From JAHBXC01 sp964350875 (GTDB lineage: Bacteria > Planctomycetota > Phycisphaerae > Phycisphaerales > UBA1924), in NCBI GenBank assembly GCA_964350875.1, contig CAYGLT010000049.1, positions 1-17,456 of the forward strand: a stretch of DNA of 17,456 bases, read 5' to 3'. Positions 1 to 7,110 of the stretch are shown piece after piece. The position numbers were made by a program, and so were the translations under genes. Below the pieces are notes generated by a model that was given only the letters and a program-made list of their open reading frames with translations, was not told the DNA's origin and did not search any database. Numbering within the stretch: the first letter of the stretch is position 1; each line of letters begins with the position of its first letter.

Positions 1-424
1 CGAGGTCGTAGGCACGCTCGCCGTCGATGTGCACGGCGGAGTAGGTGGGGGGGCGCTGCTCGATCTCGCCGACGAAGCGGTCGCACGCCGCGCGGAGGTC
101 GTCGAGGGTCGGAATGTTCGTGACGGCCACGGGGACGGGCTCGGTCTCGAGGTCGTCGCTGGGCGAGAGGACGGAGAGGTCCACCTCGGCGAGGTACTCC
201 TTCTCGGTGGCCATGAGGGCTTCGATCTGCTTCGTGGCCTTGCCCAGGCAGAGCACCAGCACCCCCGTTGCCAGGGGGTCGAGGGTCCCGGCGTGGCCGA
301 CCTTCGCGCCTCCCGTGCGATGACGGACGCGGGCGACGGCCTGCGCGGAAGTCATGCGCAGGGGTTTGTCGACGACGAGCACGCCGTTCAGGTCTGGTCT
401 CAGGTTCTTGCGTCCGCGACTCAC
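1..424 (-). CDS. truB: tRNA pseudouridine synthase B, N-terminal part (cut by window edge)
   Basis: TruB converts U55 of the tRNA T-loop to pseudouridine. Reading the minus strand from a GTG at 424 gives NGVLVVDKP near residues 13-21, then GHAGTLDPLATGVL with the catalytic aspartate at about residue 49 (family knowledge: Asp48 in E. coli), and later the RPPTYSAVHIDGE motif, all typical of TruB. About 141 residues are present; the rest lies beyond the left edge. The GTG start is chosen because an in-frame stop lies six codons upstream (440-442) and no other start codon lies between; the ATG at 443 is in another frame. The next gene is divergent. I am very sure of the family and moderately sure of the start. 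Confidence 0.95.
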   Translation of the reverse strand, partial: MSRGRKNLRPDLNGVLVVDKPLRMTSAQAVARVRHRTGGAKVGHAGTLDPLATGVLVLCLGKATKQIEALMATEKEYLAEVDLSVLSPSDDLETEPVPVAVTNIPTLDDLRAACDRFVGEIEQRPPTYSAVHIDGERAYDL

Positions 425-525
425 GGCGGATTCTTGTCGTCATGGGACGACTAGGCGCAGAATCGGCGTATCGAATCTGGGGAAAGCGAGGGGAAATTTC
501 CGGACTGCTTGCGTTCGTGCGCTCG

Positions 526-531
526 TATAAG
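526..531 (+). promoter_or_regulatory. possible -10 element upstream of the membrane protein
   Basis: TATAAG lies about 30 bases upstream of the ATG at 563 and is one of the few AT-rich hexamers in the divergent gap 425-562. No convincing -35 box sits 16-18 bases upstream. A perfect palindrome GGAAATTTCC lies just before it at 492-501 and could be an operator. This is a weak, position-based call. Confidence 0.25.
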
Positions 532-562
532 CACACGGTCAGGCACTTTCTTCGGAGGTCGC

Positions 563-1336
563 ATGCAGAACATCGACTGGCTCTCCCTCGCGCTCGGGTT
601 CGCGCTGTTGGTCACGGGTCTCTGGCTCGCGATCAGGTTCCGGGAGGACGAGCGCGACGCGAATATCCATTACATCTACACGCTCGCGTTTGCGCTGGGA
701 GTCGGGTTCCTCGCGGCGTTCATCCCGGGCGCGCTGGGTGTCGACACGGATCTGACCGGCCTCACGATCCGGGCGTCCGGCGGGCTCGGCGCGTTCGTGC
801 TCACGGTGGTGATCTTTTATTTCCTGCAGACGCGTCGCGCGATCGCGCGGGTTCGCGAGTATGCGGCGCTTCGCACGCGGCGCAGCGCGGGGGTGATGAG
901 CGACTGCTCCACGGTCCCGAACTGCAACAACGATCCGGTGGTGATCTGCACGAGTCTGCCCAACACGATCGGCAGCCCGTTCGACCTGGGGTGTCGCGAC
1001 CTGACCGAGGTGCTGTGCCTCGCGGTCGTGCGGTACATGGAGGAGTACAACCGCACGAAGAACGCGGCGGGGGGGGCCACGCTCCCTGCCGAACTCAACG
1101 ATTGGAAGCAGTGGGCGAAGGGGCTCTCGGGCAAGCCGGGGTTGCCGGGCTGTCTCGATCTGTCGGTCGTCACACGCACGCTGGGGAACAGCATGTGGGT
1201 TGATCTCTCGACGGTCTCGCCCGCGACCCCGGACAACCTGGCGGCTGCGCGGTACACGAACCGCATCTCGACGGCGATCGAGTCGTTCGGCAGCGATGTG
1301 ATGAGTTTCAACATCGATGACTGGCACGACGAATGA
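563..1336 (+). CDS. three-helix membrane protein with C-terminal PNCNN/DDWHDE domain, function unknown
   Basis: This is a 257-residue protein of no family I recognise. Hydrophobic helices lie at about residues 5-24, 38-58 and 73-89; the second ends in FLAAFIPGALGV and the third starts from ASGGLGAFV. After a basic linker (about 90-110), a soluble domain runs from MSDCSTVPNCNND (112-124) to the very C-terminus SFNIDDWHDE. That domain is homologous over its whole length to the next gene: both have PNCNN, TSLP, CR, a second cysteine, R-x-M-E-x-Y, a late cysteine (GCLD/DCLD), FGS and the identical end IDDWHDE. GGAGG at 554-558 supports the start at 563. An internal ATG at 896 begins exactly at the soluble domain and could give a membrane-free form, but I see no strong ribosome site for it. 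The topology probably anchors the soluble domain at the inner membrane. Confidence 0.85.
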   Translation: MQNIDWLSLALGFALLVTGLWLAIRFREDERDANIHYIYTLAFALGVGFLAAFIPGALGVDTDLTGLTIRASGGLGAFVLTVVIFYFLQTRRAIARVREYAALRTRRSAGVMSDCSTVPNCNNDPVVICTSLPNTIGSPFDLGCRDLTEVLCLAVVRYMEEYNRTKNAAGGATLPAELNDWKQWAKGLSGKPGLPGCLDLSVVTRTLGNSMWVDLSTVSPATPDNLAAARYTNRISTAIESFGSDVMSFNIDDWHDE

Positions 1337-1412
1337 ACTCTCGGGCGTACGCGACGGGTCGCTCGTGCGGCCGGTTCGCTCACAACGGTGACCTGGATCA
1401 AAGGAGCATCCC

Positions 1413-1856
1413 TTGCCGAACTGCAACAACAGGCCGATCAGCGTCGACACGAGTCTGCCCACGAACGGTTCACTCCCTGTCCCGAGCGCCGGGCTGACGA
1501 CATTCGACACCGAGTGCCGCGAACTCGCCGAGGCGATGTGCAAGGCGGTGATCCGCGCGATGGAGCAGTACCGGGTCTCGATGATCGCGAAGTACGCCGG
1601 AAGCGGCGACGATCCCGAGGTCCCGACGCTCCTCACGGCGTGGAAGAACAAGGCCATGTCCGGGGCTGGGCTCCCGGACTGCCTCGACCCCGAGCAGGTT
1701 CTGACGGGGGTGTCCGACAGCATGCAGCCCGAGACCGCGAACCTGACGGGCCAGGCCCTCCTGACGGGGACATTCAACAACCGCACCTACGACGCGGTCC
1801 AGACCTTCGGATCGCAGTTGACATCCTTCGATATCGACGACTGGCACGACGAGTGA
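1413..1856 (+). CDS. PNCNN/DDWHDE-domain protein of unknown function (paralogue of upstream gene)
   Basis: This 147-residue protein starts with an unusual TTG. The start is well supported: AAGGAG at 1401-1406 sits six bases upstream, and the encoded N-terminus PNCNN matches the start of the soluble domain of the preceding gene. The shared pattern is PNCNN-x-P, TSLP, CR-x-L-x-E-x-x-C-x-AV-x-R-x-ME-x-Y, a tryptophan-containing middle, (P)-x-CLD, NR, FGS and the identical C-terminus IDDWHDE. It has no signal peptide or membrane helix, so it is probably cytoplasmic. The two genes are 76 bases apart and likely co-transcribed, looking like a duplication in which one copy gained or lost the membrane module. 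It ends four bases from the stop of the convergent kinase gene. I cannot assign a function. Confidence 0.85.
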   Translation: MPNCNNRPISVDTSLPTNGSLPVPSAGLTTFDTECRELAEAMCKAVIRAMEQYRVSMIAKYAGSGDDPEVPTLLTAWKNKAMSGAGLPDCLDPEQVLTGVSDSMQPETANLTGQALLTGTFNNRTYDAVQTFGSQLTSFDIDDWHDE

Positions 1857-1860
1857 TCCG

Positions 1861-4170
1861 TCATTGCGCGGCGGCGCTGCCGCGTTTCTCGTTGACCAGG
1901 GCGTGAGTTTCACGCAGGGTCCGCACGCTGGCGGCGCCGACGCGGTCGTCCCCGTGCAAGGCGAGGAGCGCATCGGCGCGCTGCAGATCGTTGTCGCTCT
2001 TCTCGTCGTCGGAGCACCGCGCGCGGACGGCGAGGAGACGGACGAGGGTCGGCTCGTCACCGCCGTAGGCGGCCTCGACGGCGCGGATGCAGTCGTCGAG
2101 GGTGGAGAGGGCTCGCTCCACCTCGCCCAGCGCGAGCAGGGCGGTGGCGCTGTTCGCTGCGACGACGGTCGCGCGGGGATGATCGAGCCCCATGTATTCT
2201 TTCGCGAGGTCGAGGGCCTGCGTGTGCCAGTCGGACGCGAGGCGCATGTCGCCGACGGCTTCGGCAGCCTGCGCCGCGTTGTGAAGAAGCCGGATCCGCT
2301 GTTCGGGCGCCATATCGACCGCGGCCGAACGGGACCGGCGCAACGCGTCCTTCGCGATGGACACGGCTTCGGCGGGTTTCCCGTTGTCGATCAGGAGCGA
2401 GATCAGATCGCTCTGGATCTGGATGGCGAGCGGGTCGTTCGAACCGAGGAGCGTGGTGGCGCGGCTGAGGAGGATGGTGTAGAGCGTCTCGGCCTGTTGT
2501 GTGTTGCCGATGCGGCGTTCGAGTATCGCGATTCCCCGGTCGAGTTGGAGAAGACGCTCGGCGTCGTCCGGGTACGCCTCCGCGGTCCGCTCGCGGACAT
2601 TGATGGCGAGGACCTTGGCCTCGTCGAAGCGGCGCAGATCGACGAAGAGCGTCATGCGCAGGTCGTCGACATCGAGAAGCAGGAGTTGCTCTTCCGGAGT
2701 GGGATCGACGCTGAGGTCCGCGCGGGTGCGATCGGAGATCTCGAGCGCGCGCTCGAATTGTCCGTTGTCCTCCATGGCGGTGGCGATCGTGTGCCGCACC
2801 TGATTGACGAAGTAGCGGTCGCCGGTGTCTGTGGGTATCCGCTTGAGGGCGTGCTCGAGGACTTCCTGCTGGGTCGCGTTGCGGCCCAGTTGTGCGGGAG
2901 TCCTGAGCAGGAGCACCTCGTTGAAATACTCGAGCGCCTGGTTGCGCGCGGTGGCGGTCTTCGCGGCGCGTGCGGCTTCGGCCTCGGCGAGTTTCGATTG
3001 TTCCAGCGCGAAGTACAGCATCCCGAAGGTGCCGATCAGGCCGAGCATCAGGACGACCGCGACGGCGCTCGTCGCGATGACGGCGCCGCGGTTGCGCCGA
3101 GTGAACTTCTTCAGCCGGTACAGCCGCGATTCGGGGGCGGCGTCGAGCGGTTCACCGTTGAGGTATCGGCGGATGTCGCGGCCGAGTTCTGACGCGGTGG
3201 TGTAGCGATCGGAGCGGTCCGGGCGGAGCGCCTTGAGCGGTATCCACTCGAGTTCCCTCGAGAGTTGGCGGAGCAGGCCCTCGCGCTCTTCGCGCCGCTG
3301 CCTCGCGATGATGGAGCAGGTGTCGGCGTCGGCGGTGGAGAGGCGTGTGCTGGGTTTGGGCGCTTCCTCGTCGCGGGAATGTTTGCGCTGTGAGCGTCCG
3401 GCGGCGAAGTGACCCTGCTTCTCGAACGGGAGCATCCCGGCGAGGACCTCGTAGAGCACAACGCCAAGGGCGTAGACATCCGAGCGGGTGTCGATATCGG
3501 CGGACATCTCGGCCTGTTCGGGGCTCATGTAGTTGAGCGTGCCGATGATCTGTCCGACCTCGGTGAGCGCGTGCTTGCTGCCCAGCAGCGGGCTGAGCGC
3601 CTTGGCGACGCCGAAGTCGATGATCTTGGGAACGGGCCCGTTGTCTGAGTCAGTGACGAGGATGTTGGCGGGCTTGAGGTCACGGTGGATCACGCCCTTC
3701 TGGTGGGCGTGCTGGATGGCCTCGCACACGAGGGTGAAGAGGTCGAGGCGCTGACGGATGGTGAGCCGGTTGCGATCGCAATACGCGGTGATGGGGTCGC
3801 CGCTGACATAGTCGGTGACGAAGTAGGGTCGGCCGCTGGGCGAGGTTCCGGCGTCCTTGACCTGCGCGATGTGGGGGTGATCCATGAGCGCGAGCGCCTG
3901 ACGCTCCTGCTCGAACCGCGCGACCACCGACTCGGATTCCATCCCGGGCTTGATGATCTTGATGGCGACGCGCTGGACGATGGGCTCGCGGCGCTCGGCG
4001 AGCCATACGACGCCGAAGCTCCCCTCGCCCACGATTTTGAGGAGGATGTAGGGGCCGACGCGGTCGCCGGGGGCCTCGCGCACGCTGCCGAGTCCTCGGG
4101 GGGAGGCGCCCTGGGTGACGGCCTCGGAGCCGTCGTCGATGGGGTCAGGTTGGGCGTCTGTGTCGCTCAT
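1861..4170 (-). CDS. membrane-anchored Ser/Thr protein kinase with C-terminal TPR-like region
   Basis: This 769-residue protein carries a complete Hanks-type kinase domain at about residues 41-320. It shows the glycine loop GEGSFG (48-53), VAIK with the ATP lysine at 71, HRDLKPAN with the catalytic Asp at 164, DFG with Asp185, and the activation-segment end GTLNYMSPEQA. A basic stretch is followed by one transmembrane helix at about 364-386. The remaining ~380 residues are alpha-helical repeats with TPR character (paired helices with small/aromatic spacing), the usual architecture of planctomycete receptor-type kinases; the kinase should face the cytoplasm and the repeats the other side. I chose the ATG at 4170 because the reading frame above it runs antisense through the tRNA gene and has no conserved residues; no strong ribosome site is visible. 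The ligand and targets are unknown. Confidence 0.95.
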   Translation of the reverse strand: MSDTDAQPDPIDDGSEAVTQGASPRGLGSVREAPGDRVGPYILLKIVGEGSFGVVWLAERREPIVQRVAIKIIKPGMESESVVARFEQERQALALMDHPHIAQVKDAGTSPSGRPYFVTDYVSGDPITAYCDRNRLTIRQRLDLFTLVCEAIQHAHQKGVIHRDLKPANILVTDSDNGPVPKIIDFGVAKALSPLLGSKHALTEVGQIIGTLNYMSPEQAEMSADIDTRSDVYALGVVLYEVLAGMLPFEKQGHFAAGRSQRKHSRDEEAPKPSTRLSTADADTCSIIARQRREEREGLLRQLSRELEWIPLKALRPDRSDRYTTASELGRDIRRYLNGEPLDAAPESRLYRLKKFTRRNRGAVIATSAVAVVLMLGLIGTFGMLYFALEQSKLAEAEAARAAKTATARNQALEYFNEVLLLRTPAQLGRNATQQEVLEHALKRIPTDTGDRYFVNQVRHTIATAMEDNGQFERALEISDRTRADLSVDPTPEEQLLLLDVDDLRMTLFVDLRRFDEAKVLAINVRERTAEAYPDDAERLLQLDRGIAILERRIGNTQQAETLYTILLSRATTLLGSNDPLAIQIQSDLISLLIDNGKPAEAVSIAKDALRRSRSAAVDMAPEQRIRLLHNAAQAAEAVGDMRLASDWHTQALDLAKEYMGLDHPRATVVAANSATALLALGEVERALSTLDDCIRAVEAAYGGDEPTLVRLLAVRARCSDDEKSDNDLQRADALLALHGDDRVGAASVRTLRETHALVNEKRGSAAAQ

Positions 4171-4350
4171 GCGATACCCCGTGGATCCCGCCGAGTACGC
4201 GTCGTCTGTGTTGCAGCGGCGCCGGGTGCGGGGGATGCCGCCGCGCGGACCGTCAGGACCGGGCCGCGGGCATGGTACACGCTGAACCGGGACGGTTGGG
4301 AGGGCTGGACGCCGGGCGAACCCCCAGATGCGCAAGATCTTGACGCGCGG

Positions 4351-4379
4351 CTGACAAATGATGGCCCCCTGCGTACCCT
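4351..4379 (+). promoter_or_regulatory. probable sigma70-type promoter of tRNA-Ser
   Basis: CTGACA (4351-4356, five of six matches to TTGACA) is separated by exactly 17 bases from TACCCT (4374-4379, three of six matches to TATAAT). Transcription would begin about 35-40 bases before the tRNA. The spacing is optimal but the -10 is poor, so the call is tentative. Confidence 0.4.
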
Positions 4380-4424
4380 CTGCCTCGCTCGGCGCCGGGA
4401 CTCGGCGGCCGCGCGGCACACCCC

Positions 4425-4511
4425 GGAGAGGTGTCCGAGAGGCTGAAGGAGCAGCACTGGAAATGCTGTATACGGGTAACCGTATCGGGGGTTCGAATCC
4501 CCCCCTCTCCG
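4425..4511 (+). tRNA. tRNA-Ser (anticodon GGA)
   Basis: The acceptor stem GGAGAGG (4425-4431) pairs with CCTCTCC (4504-4510), followed by discriminator G at 4511. The anticodon stem CAGCA/TGCTG (4452-4456/4464-4468) encloses the loop CTGGAAA, giving anticodon GGA at 4459-4461, which reads UCC and UCU. The T arm GGGGG-TTCGAAT-CCCCC lies at 4487-4503. A long variable arm (about 4469-4486, with TACGG/CCGTA pairing) marks a class II tRNA, as expected for serine. The 3' CCA is not encoded and must be added after transcription. Confidence 0.97.
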
Positions 4512-4523
4512 CTTGCAACGAAG

Positions 4524-4560
4524 AACGGCCCTCGGCGCGACCGGGGGCTGTTTTCGTTTC
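4524..4560 (+). terminator. rho-independent terminator of tRNA-Ser
   Basis: AACGGCCCTCGG (4524-4535) pairs with CCGGGGGCTGTT (4541-4552) over 12 base pairs including two G-U pairs, with a five-base loop CGCGA. A T-rich tail TTTTCGTTT follows. It lies 12 bases after the tRNA 3' end. Confidence 0.85.
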
Positions 4561-4636
4561 GGCCGGGGCAATCCCCGGTTGTGCCGGTTTCCGGATGATT
4601 CCGCGACGATTTTCCCGGGCCCGACGCGCAAAAATC

Positions 4637-4666
4637 TTGCCCATCGAGACGGGATCCATCTATTCT
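4637..4666 (+). promoter_or_regulatory. possible promoter of the PEP-CTERM-like gene
   Basis: TTGCCC (4637-4642) and TATTCT (4661-4666) are separated by 18 bases and lie about 65 bases before the start codon, downstream of the tRNA terminator. This would make the next gene its own transcription unit. Both hexamers are imperfect. Confidence 0.35.
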
Positions 4667-4731
4667 GGGGGCGGCGACCCGCTGTCCATGGTTGATAGGG
4701 GTACGCCGAGTTTCTTACTGAGAGGAAGACC

Positions 4732-5388
4732 ATGTCTCAGAATCTGATTGCTGCCGCTTGCGCTGTCGCGTGCCTTGCCGGAGCCGCCTCGGCGGAGATC
4801 GTCCGTGTCGAGGTCACCGGCGAGTGGGACTTCGGGATGATCCGTTCGGGCGTCCTCAACGGCGTCAACTCCGGTCCCGCGTCGATGAGTTTCAATGTTG
4901 ACTCCAATGTCTTCACCGACAGCACCAACTTCCCGACCCGCGGCTACCACATCATCGAGGACTCTTTCGATCTCACCCTTGACGGCATCAGCGTCGGCAT
5001 GCCCGACCCGTACTGGCCCAACGGCGAGATCCCTCTCTTCATCCTGCGCAACAACGACCCCGCCGTTGACGGGTTCTTCCTCGGCTCGAATGTCGACGGC
5101 TTCCAGGACGGCGTGACCATCGACAACGCCGGCCTCATCGATCCCTTCCTCGGCGTGCTCTTCTCGGCCACCTACAACACCGATCCGATCCCCTCGCTCG
5201 ACATCCTCGACGCGGTCGGCACCTACACCTTCGCCGGCCTGACCTCGTTCAACTGGGGCATCGACGACGCGGGCATCCAGCCCGCGGGCATGATCTTCGA
5301 CCAGTTCACGATCAGCGTCGTCCCGGCTCCCGCTGGCGCGATGGTCCTGGCGCCCGCCGGGCTCCTGGCTCTCCGCCGCCGCCGCTGA
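4732..5388 (+). CDS. exported protein with PEP-CTERM-like C-terminal sorting tail
   Basis: This 218-residue protein begins with a signal peptide (about residues 1-21, cleavage after AASA) and ends with a tripartite sorting tail: VPAPAG, a hydrophobic Ala/Leu/Gly stretch and the basic end RRRR. The classic VPEP is replaced by VPAP, a variant I recall as common in Phycisphaerae. The body is rich in Asp, Asn, Gly and Phe and looks beta-sheet rich, with no family I recognise. By analogy the tail is recognised by an exosortase-type enzyme that releases the protein to the cell surface or matrix; no exosortase lies in this window. AGAGGAAG just upstream supports the start. Its own promoter candidate and a terminator on the far side indicate a single-gene unit. 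Confidence 0.88.
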   Translation: MSQNLIAAACAVACLAGAASAEIVRVEVTGEWDFGMIRSGVLNGVNSGPASMSFNVDSNVFTDSTNFPTRGYHIIEDSFDLTLDGISVGMPDPYWPNGEIPLFILRNNDPAVDGFFLGSNVDGFQDGVTIDNAGLIDPFLGVLFSATYNTDPIPSLDILDAVGTYTFAGLTSFNWGIDDAGIQPAGMIFDQFTISVVPAPAGAMVLAPAGLLALRRRR

Positions 5389-5432
5389 ATCGCGCGACGG
5401 TCCGGATAGACACTGATTCCTGATCCATCGGC

Positions 5433-5476
5433 CATCCGATGATCTCCGGCAGGGGGTCATCGGATGTGTCGTTTTT
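5433..5476 (+). terminator. rho-independent terminator after the PEP-CTERM-like gene
   Basis: CATCCGATGA (5433-5442) and TCATCGGATG (5457-5466) form a perfect 10-base-pair stem with a 14-base loop, followed by TGTCGTTTTT. A shorter overlapping hairpin (ATCGG 5427-5431 with CCGAT 5436-5440) would compete with the stem. Confidence 0.8.
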
Positions 5477-5564
5477 GAAGCGGTCAGTCGGAGCGACCGA
5501 TGGGTAGCGTCCGGATTGCGGCGCGGCCTCGTGGTGAGGTCCGGGGCGGCGCAGGCGGTTTCGG

Positions 5565-5570
5565 TATACT
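5565..5570 (+). promoter_or_regulatory. possible -10 element for the six-gene operon
   Basis: TATACT lies 70 bases before the GTG start of the first operon gene, downstream of the terminator. There is no clear -35 element at the expected distance, so an activator or alternative sigma factor may be needed. Position is the main support. Confidence 0.35.
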
Positions 5571-5640
5571 CGGCGCAGTTCGTCGTTTCGCGAGAGATCC
5601 ACCGCGGCCCGAGGGGGTCGTACGGTCACGGAGCCGCTTT

Positions 5641-7074
5641 GTGCAGACCTTGAATCTGATCGCCGGCAAGTGGGTGAAGGCCGACTCCGGCGCAACCTTT
5701 GATGTCCTCAACCCGGCGACCGACCAGGTCGTGGCCAAGGTTCCCGAGTGCGGCGCCGCCGAGACTCGTCGGGCGATCGACGCCGCGCACGAGGCGTTCC
5801 TGTCTTGGCGGGATGTCCCGGCCCACGAGCGCGCGGGGAAACTCCGCGCGCTGTTCGATCTGATGCGCCGGGACGCGGACCGGCTCGCGGATCTGATGAC
5901 CGCCGAGCAGGGCAAGCCCCTCGCCGAGTCCAAGGGCGAGATCGGGTACGCGGCGTCGTTCATCGAATGGGCGGCGGAGGAAGCGAAGCGGATTTACGGA
6001 GAGACGATCGCCGCGAACTCGAAGGACAAGCGGATCCTCGCGATCCGTCAGCCGGTCGGCGTGTGCGCGATCATCACGCCCTGGAACTTCCCCTCGGCGA
6101 TGATCACCCGGAAGATCGGCCCGGCGCTGGCGGCCGGGTGCACCGTGGTCATCAAGCCGGCGGAAGAGACGCCGCTCTCGGCGCTCGCGATCGGCGAACT
6201 GGCGATCGAAGCGGGCATCCCGGCGGGCGTGGTCAACATCGTCACGGGCGAAGCCAAAGACATCGGCGGCGAGCTGATGACGAACAAGAAGGTGCGCAAA
6301 CTCTCGTTCACCGGCTCGACCGAGATCGGTCAGTTGCTGATGAAGCAGGCGTCGCAGAACCTTCTGCGGCTGTCGATGGAACTGGGCGGGCACGCGCCGT
6401 TCCTGGTGTTCGAGGACGCGGACATCGACAAGGCCGTCGCGGCCGCGATGGGTTCGAAGTTCCGCAACGGCGGGCAGACCTGCATCTGCCCGAACCGGTT
6501 CTCCGTGCACGAGAAGGTCTACGACGAATTCTGCGCGAAACTCGCCAAGAAGATCGAGGGCCTGAAGGTCGGCGAGGGCACGAAGCAGGGCGTGGATGTC
6601 GGCCCGATGATCAACGACGACGCGATGGCCAAGATCGAGTCGCATGTGGAAGACGCTCGTTCGAAGGGCGCGACGATCCCGGTGGGCGGCGCCCGCGAGA
6701 AGATCGGCGGGCTGGCCGACCGGTTCTACCGCCCGACGCTGATCCAGGGGCTGACCGACTCGATGCTCTGCGCCCGGGAGGAGACCTTCGGGCCGGTCGC
6801 GCCCGTGCGGAAGTTCTCGCGCGACGAGGAGGCCGTCGAGTGGGCGAACGACTCGGACTTCGGGCTGGCGTCGTACTTCTTCACGAGGGACGCGGCCCGG
6901 CTGATGCGCGTCGCCGAGCGTCTGGAGTTCGGGATCGTGGGCGCGAACGACGGCGCCCCCTCGACGGCGCAGGCGCCGTTCGGCGGGGTGAAGCACTCGG
7001 GTTTCGGCCGCGAGGGCGGCAAGTATGTCATGGACGAGTACACTTCCATCAAGTACATCTCGTGGGGGCTTTGA
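5641..7074 (+). CDS. gabD: NAD(P)-dependent aldehyde dehydrogenase, succinate-semialdehyde dehydrogenase type
   Basis: This 477-residue protein has the length and motifs of the GabD group. TPWNFPSAM lies at about 146-154, VIKPAEETPLSA follows near 170, MELGG carries the general-base Glu247, and GGQTCICPNR carries the catalytic Cys281 next to a second cysteine at 283, as in the E. coli GabD TCVC motif. EETFGPV and FGGVKHSGFGREGG close the domain. It should oxidise succinate semialdehyde, or a related 4-5 carbon omega-carboxy aldehyde such as glutarate semialdehyde, in the cytoplasm. The GTG at 5641 is preferred because GGAG lies about nine bases upstream and it gives the standard family length; the frame is open further upstream but without recognisable sequence. 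It is first in the operon and 36 bases before the aminotransferase that would supply its aldehyde. The exact substrate is an inference. Confidence 0.92.
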   Translation: MQTLNLIAGKWVKADSGATFDVLNPATDQVVAKVPECGAAETRRAIDAAHEAFLSWRDVPAHERAGKLRALFDLMRRDADRLADLMTAEQGKPLAESKGEIGYAASFIEWAAEEAKRIYGETIAANSKDKRILAIRQPVGVCAIITPWNFPSAMITRKIGPALAAGCTVVIKPAEETPLSALAIGELAIEAGIPAGVVNIVTGEAKDIGGELMTNKKVRKLSFTGSTEIGQLLMKQASQNLLRLSMELGGHAPFLVFEDADIDKAVAAAMGSKFRNGGQTCICPNRFSVHEKVYDEFCAKLAKKIEGLKVGEGTKQGVDVGPMINDDAMAKIESHVEDARSKGATIPVGGAREKIGGLADRFYRPTLIQGLTDSMLCAREETFGPVAPVRKFSRDEEAVEWANDSDFGLASYFFTRDAARLMRVAERLEFGIVGANDGAPSTAQAPFGGVKHSGFGREGGKYVMDEYTSIKYISWGL

Positions 7075-7110
7075 GCCGCCGGTGAGCGTGAAGTCAGGAG
7101 GACTGCTCGG

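Noticed and set aside
492..501. Palindrome GGAAATTTCC upstream of the membrane protein as a defined operator
   Set aside because: A single 10-base palindrome with no second copy in the window; noted only within the promoter entry.
4425..4560. tRNA-Ser as an integration site for a mobile element
   Set aside because: No integrase, no repeat of the tRNA 3' end downstream in the window, and the flanking genes look native.
4171..4659. A possible longer N-terminus of the kinase, reading through the tRNA region
   Set aside because: The extension is antisense to tRNA-Ser, has no conserved residues, and the ATG at 4170 is followed by a normal juxta-kinase region.
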